Assembly (NCBI GenBank): GCA_023436495.1
Contig: JAEZIT010000090.1
Location: 1-22,153 of the forward strand
Length of the DNA stretch: 22,153 nt
Direction of reading: 5' to 3'
DNA from: Acidobacteriota bacterium
GTDB taxonomy: Bacteria; Acidobacteriota; Blastocatellia; Pyrinomonadales; Pyrinomonadaceae
Made by a program: the position numbers and the translations under genes. Below the pieces are notes generated by a model. That model did not search any database. It was not told the DNA's origin and was given only the letters and a program-made list of their open reading frames with translations. The first letter of the stretch is position 1. Every line of letters begins with the position of its first letter. This document shows, in pieces, positions 20,518 to 22,153 of the stretch.

Positions 20518-21969
20518 TTATCCGGCGTTCGAAGCCTGCTCCTGTTCGGCATTTGGCTGCTTTAGGCTCTTCTTGACCTTCGCGGGAACGCCTGCCACTA
20601 ACGATTCCTCCGGCACGTCCTCAATGACGACCGAACCAGCGGCCGTAACTGCGCCGTCGCCGACGGTCACGGGCGCCACTAACATCGTGTCCGACCCGAT
20701 CCGTACGTTATCGCCGATGGTCGTCGGATTTTTGTTTTTACCGTCGTAATTGCAGGTGATCGTGCCGGCTCCGATATTCGAATTTTCCCCGATGGTAGCG
20801 TCGCCAAGATATGCCAGATGATTCGCCTTCGAACCGCTGCCGAGCGTGGTTTTCTTCAACTCCACAAAATTGCCAACCTTCGCTCCCGGCTCCATCTTCG
20901 CATGCCCGCGAAGGTGTGCGAACGGCCCCACGGTGCAGGTCGCGGCGATCTCGGAATCCGTGATCACGCAATTATCGAGGATCGTAACGCCGTGCCCCAC
21001 TATCGAATTCGTTATTCGCGTTCCGCTCCGTATCGTACAGCCATCGCCGATGACGGTCTCACCTTCGATTCGCACATTTGGGTAAATGACCGTATCACGG
21101 CCGATCGACGCAGATTCGCTGACGTACGAATTTTTCGGATCGAGGAACGTCACGCCGTAATCCAGCATAAGCCGCGATAATGTCCGCCGCGTCAGCATGC
21201 GCTCGAGTTCGGCAAGCTGTACGCGATTATTCACGCCTTCGACCTCCTGCGCGTCCGAATGTTGGAACACGGCGACATCCTCACCCGCTTCGCGAAGAAG
21301 CGCCGGCACGTCCGTCAGGTAGAATTCGCCTTGCGAATTATTGTTGCTTACCTGGGACAGCGCGGAATAGAGTTTATTTGCCTCGAAGCAGTAGATTCCC
21401 GCGTTTATCTCACGTATCTCCTTTTCCTCATCGCTGGCGTCACGCTGTTCGACGATCTTCGCAAATAAACCACTCTCATCGCGGACTATCCGTCCATATC
21501 CGTTCGGGTCCTTCAGGACGACCGTCAGCAGCGTGCAGGCCGCGCCGCGCCCGCGATGGTTTTTGTGCTGCTGGATAAGCGCTCCCAGCGTTTCCGCGCG
21601 TATCATCGGAACGTCGCCGGAAAGGATCAGCACCGTAGAATCTTCGCCCTCAAGGTATTCGCGCGCAGCGTTCACCGCATCGCCAGTCCCGAGCTGTTCT
21701 CTCTGTACCACGAACACTGCCTGGGCTTCGGGCAGTTCGGTCAGCACGGCCTTCCGGACTTCCTCGCCCCGATGACCGACGACCACGTATATCTTTCTCG
21801 GCGCCAGCGCCGCCGCCACTCGGCATACATGGTTGATGAGCGGACGGCCGTCGAGCTCGTGCAATACCTTTGCCAGGTCCGAACGCATTCGCGTCCCGAG
21901 CCCCGCGGCCAGTACTACGATGTCCAAGGGCTTATGTTCTTTCTGAGGTGCGTCCATATTTTGCTTCAA
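20518..21969 (-). CDS. glmU: Bifunctional UDP-N-acetylglucosamine pyrophosphorylase / glucosamine-1-phosphate N-acetyltransferase
   Basis: Last two steps to UDP-GlcNAc: acetylation of GlcN-1-P, then uridylyl transfer. The N-terminal pyrophosphorylase has VVLAAGLGTRMRSDLAKVLHELDGRPLI, QLGTGDAVNAA, LSGDVPMI, NGYGRIVRD, EINAGIYCF and GEFYLTDV. The C-terminal left-handed beta-helix (about 260-465) has GPFAHLRGHAKMEPGAKVGNFVELKK, NHLAYLGDATIGENSNIGAGTITCNYDGKNK and VAAPVTVGDGA-like turns. Length is 483, slightly above the usual 456, mostly from the N-terminal extension and C-terminal tail. The TTG at 21969 has GGAG 7 nt upstream; the ATG at 21957 is the alternative start. It begins 18 nt after the upstream gene. 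Confidence 0.96.
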   Translation of the reverse strand: MKQNMDAPQKEHKPLDIVVLAAGLGTRMRSDLAKVLHELDGRPLINHVCRVAAALAPRKIYVVVGHRGEEVRKAVLTELPEAQAVFVVQREQLGTGDAVNAAREYLEGEDSTVLILSGDVPMIRAETLGALIQQHKNHRGRGAACTLLTVVLKDPNGYGRIVRDESGLFAKIVEQRDASDEEKEIREINAGIYCFEANKLYSALSQVSNNNSQGEFYLTDVPALLREAGEDVAVFQHSDAQEVEGVNNRVQLAELERMLTRRTLSRLMLDYGVTFLDPKNSYVSESASIGRDTVIYPNVRIEGETVIGDGCTIRSGTRITNSIVGHGVTILDNCVITDSEIAATCTVGPFAHLRGHAKMEPGAKVGNFVELKKTTLGSGSKANHLAYLGDATIGENSNIGAGTITCNYDGKNKNPTTIGDNVRIGSDTMLVAPVTVGDGAVTAAGSVVIEDVPEESLVAGVPAKVKKSLKQPNAEQEQASNAG

Positions 21970-21987
21970 ACTTCGGCTCCGGCGCGG

Positions 21988-22153
21988 TCATTTTCTTCGC
22001 CGCGCCAGCTCCAACACGCGTTTTGCCAGCTTTTCAGGGTGATGGCGAACCTTTTCCCCTTCGTCCAATAGATTAGCATAAACTATCTCGGCCCCATCAA
22101 TCGTTTCGCCCGCGATCGAGCCGTGTACACCGATCTGCTCCGACCCTTCCGAA
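21988..22153 (-). CDS. 3' end of an unidentified protein-coding gene (partial)
   Basis: The frame enters from beyond the right edge and ends at TGA (21988-21990), 18 nt before glmU. The visible 54 residues include SEGSEQIGVHGSIAGETIDG, then AEIVYANLLDEGEKVRHHPE and a basic end LARRRK. I do not recognise the family from this fragment. The composition is protein-like, and tight spacing suggests co-transcription with glmU. Confidence 0.65.
   Translation of the reverse strand, partial: SEGSEQIGVHGSIAGETIDGAEIVYANLLDEGEKVRHHPEKLAKRVLELARRRK

Overview
The window looks like an ordinary chromosomal stretch from a GC-rich Gram-negative bacterium. It most resembles Acidobacteriota (Blastocatellia/Pyrinomonadaceae-like). 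That guess rests on a secreted CHRD plus FG-GAP protein, a bacterial eRF1-like (baeRF) gene next to a YtxH-like gene, a fused homocysteine methyltransferase/MTHFR, and intergenic DNA crowded with short palindromic repeats. It is an inference from gene style, not from a marker gene. No phage, plasmid, CRISPR array, toxin-antitoxin pair or transposase gene was found.

Left part (1-1778, minus strand): the 5' half of a tRNA-Arg(CCU) that loses tRNA character just after the anticodon, then apt, an acylphosphatase and a chlorite-dismutase-family protein, all co-directional. From 1779 to 2847 there is no credible gene. This 1.07-kb stretch is a mosaic of at least four repeat families. A secreted beta-barrel-like protein (+) follows and converges on a minus-strand operon: small membrane protein, thiE, thiD. 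A large TPR protein (-) and an NDP-sugar pyrophosphorylase (+) are divergent at about 7.7-8.0 kb.

Middle (9.0-13.7 kb, plus strand): a YtxH-like protein, a baeRF-type release-factor homologue and a translationally coupled 48-residue basic protein form a short operon behind a near-consensus sigma-54 (-24/-12) site. mutM follows, then a structured intergenic region with a good terminator, then the bifunctional metH/metF-like gene.

Right part (13.9-22.1 kb, minus strand): the CHRD/FG-GAP protein, a small unknown, and a hemerythrin gene that is a self-contained unit with a sigma-54-like promoter, ribosome binding site, CDS and Rho-independent terminator. Then come a quinone-oxidoreductase-like gene, a GyrI-like protein, glmS, three small unknown genes, glmU and the 3' end of another gene. 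glmU and glmS supply two of the three enzymatic steps from fructose-6-phosphate to UDP-GlcNAc (cell-wall precursor). glmM is not in the window.

Observations most worth a second look: the interrupted tRNA-Arg (possible group I intron or integration scar), the pair of sigma-54 promoters on the baeRF operon and the hemerythrin gene (possible shared stress regulon), the structured region ahead of the methionine gene, the REP-like repeats with a compensatory stem change, and the apparent loss of the heme-ligand histidine in the chlorite-dismutase-family protein.
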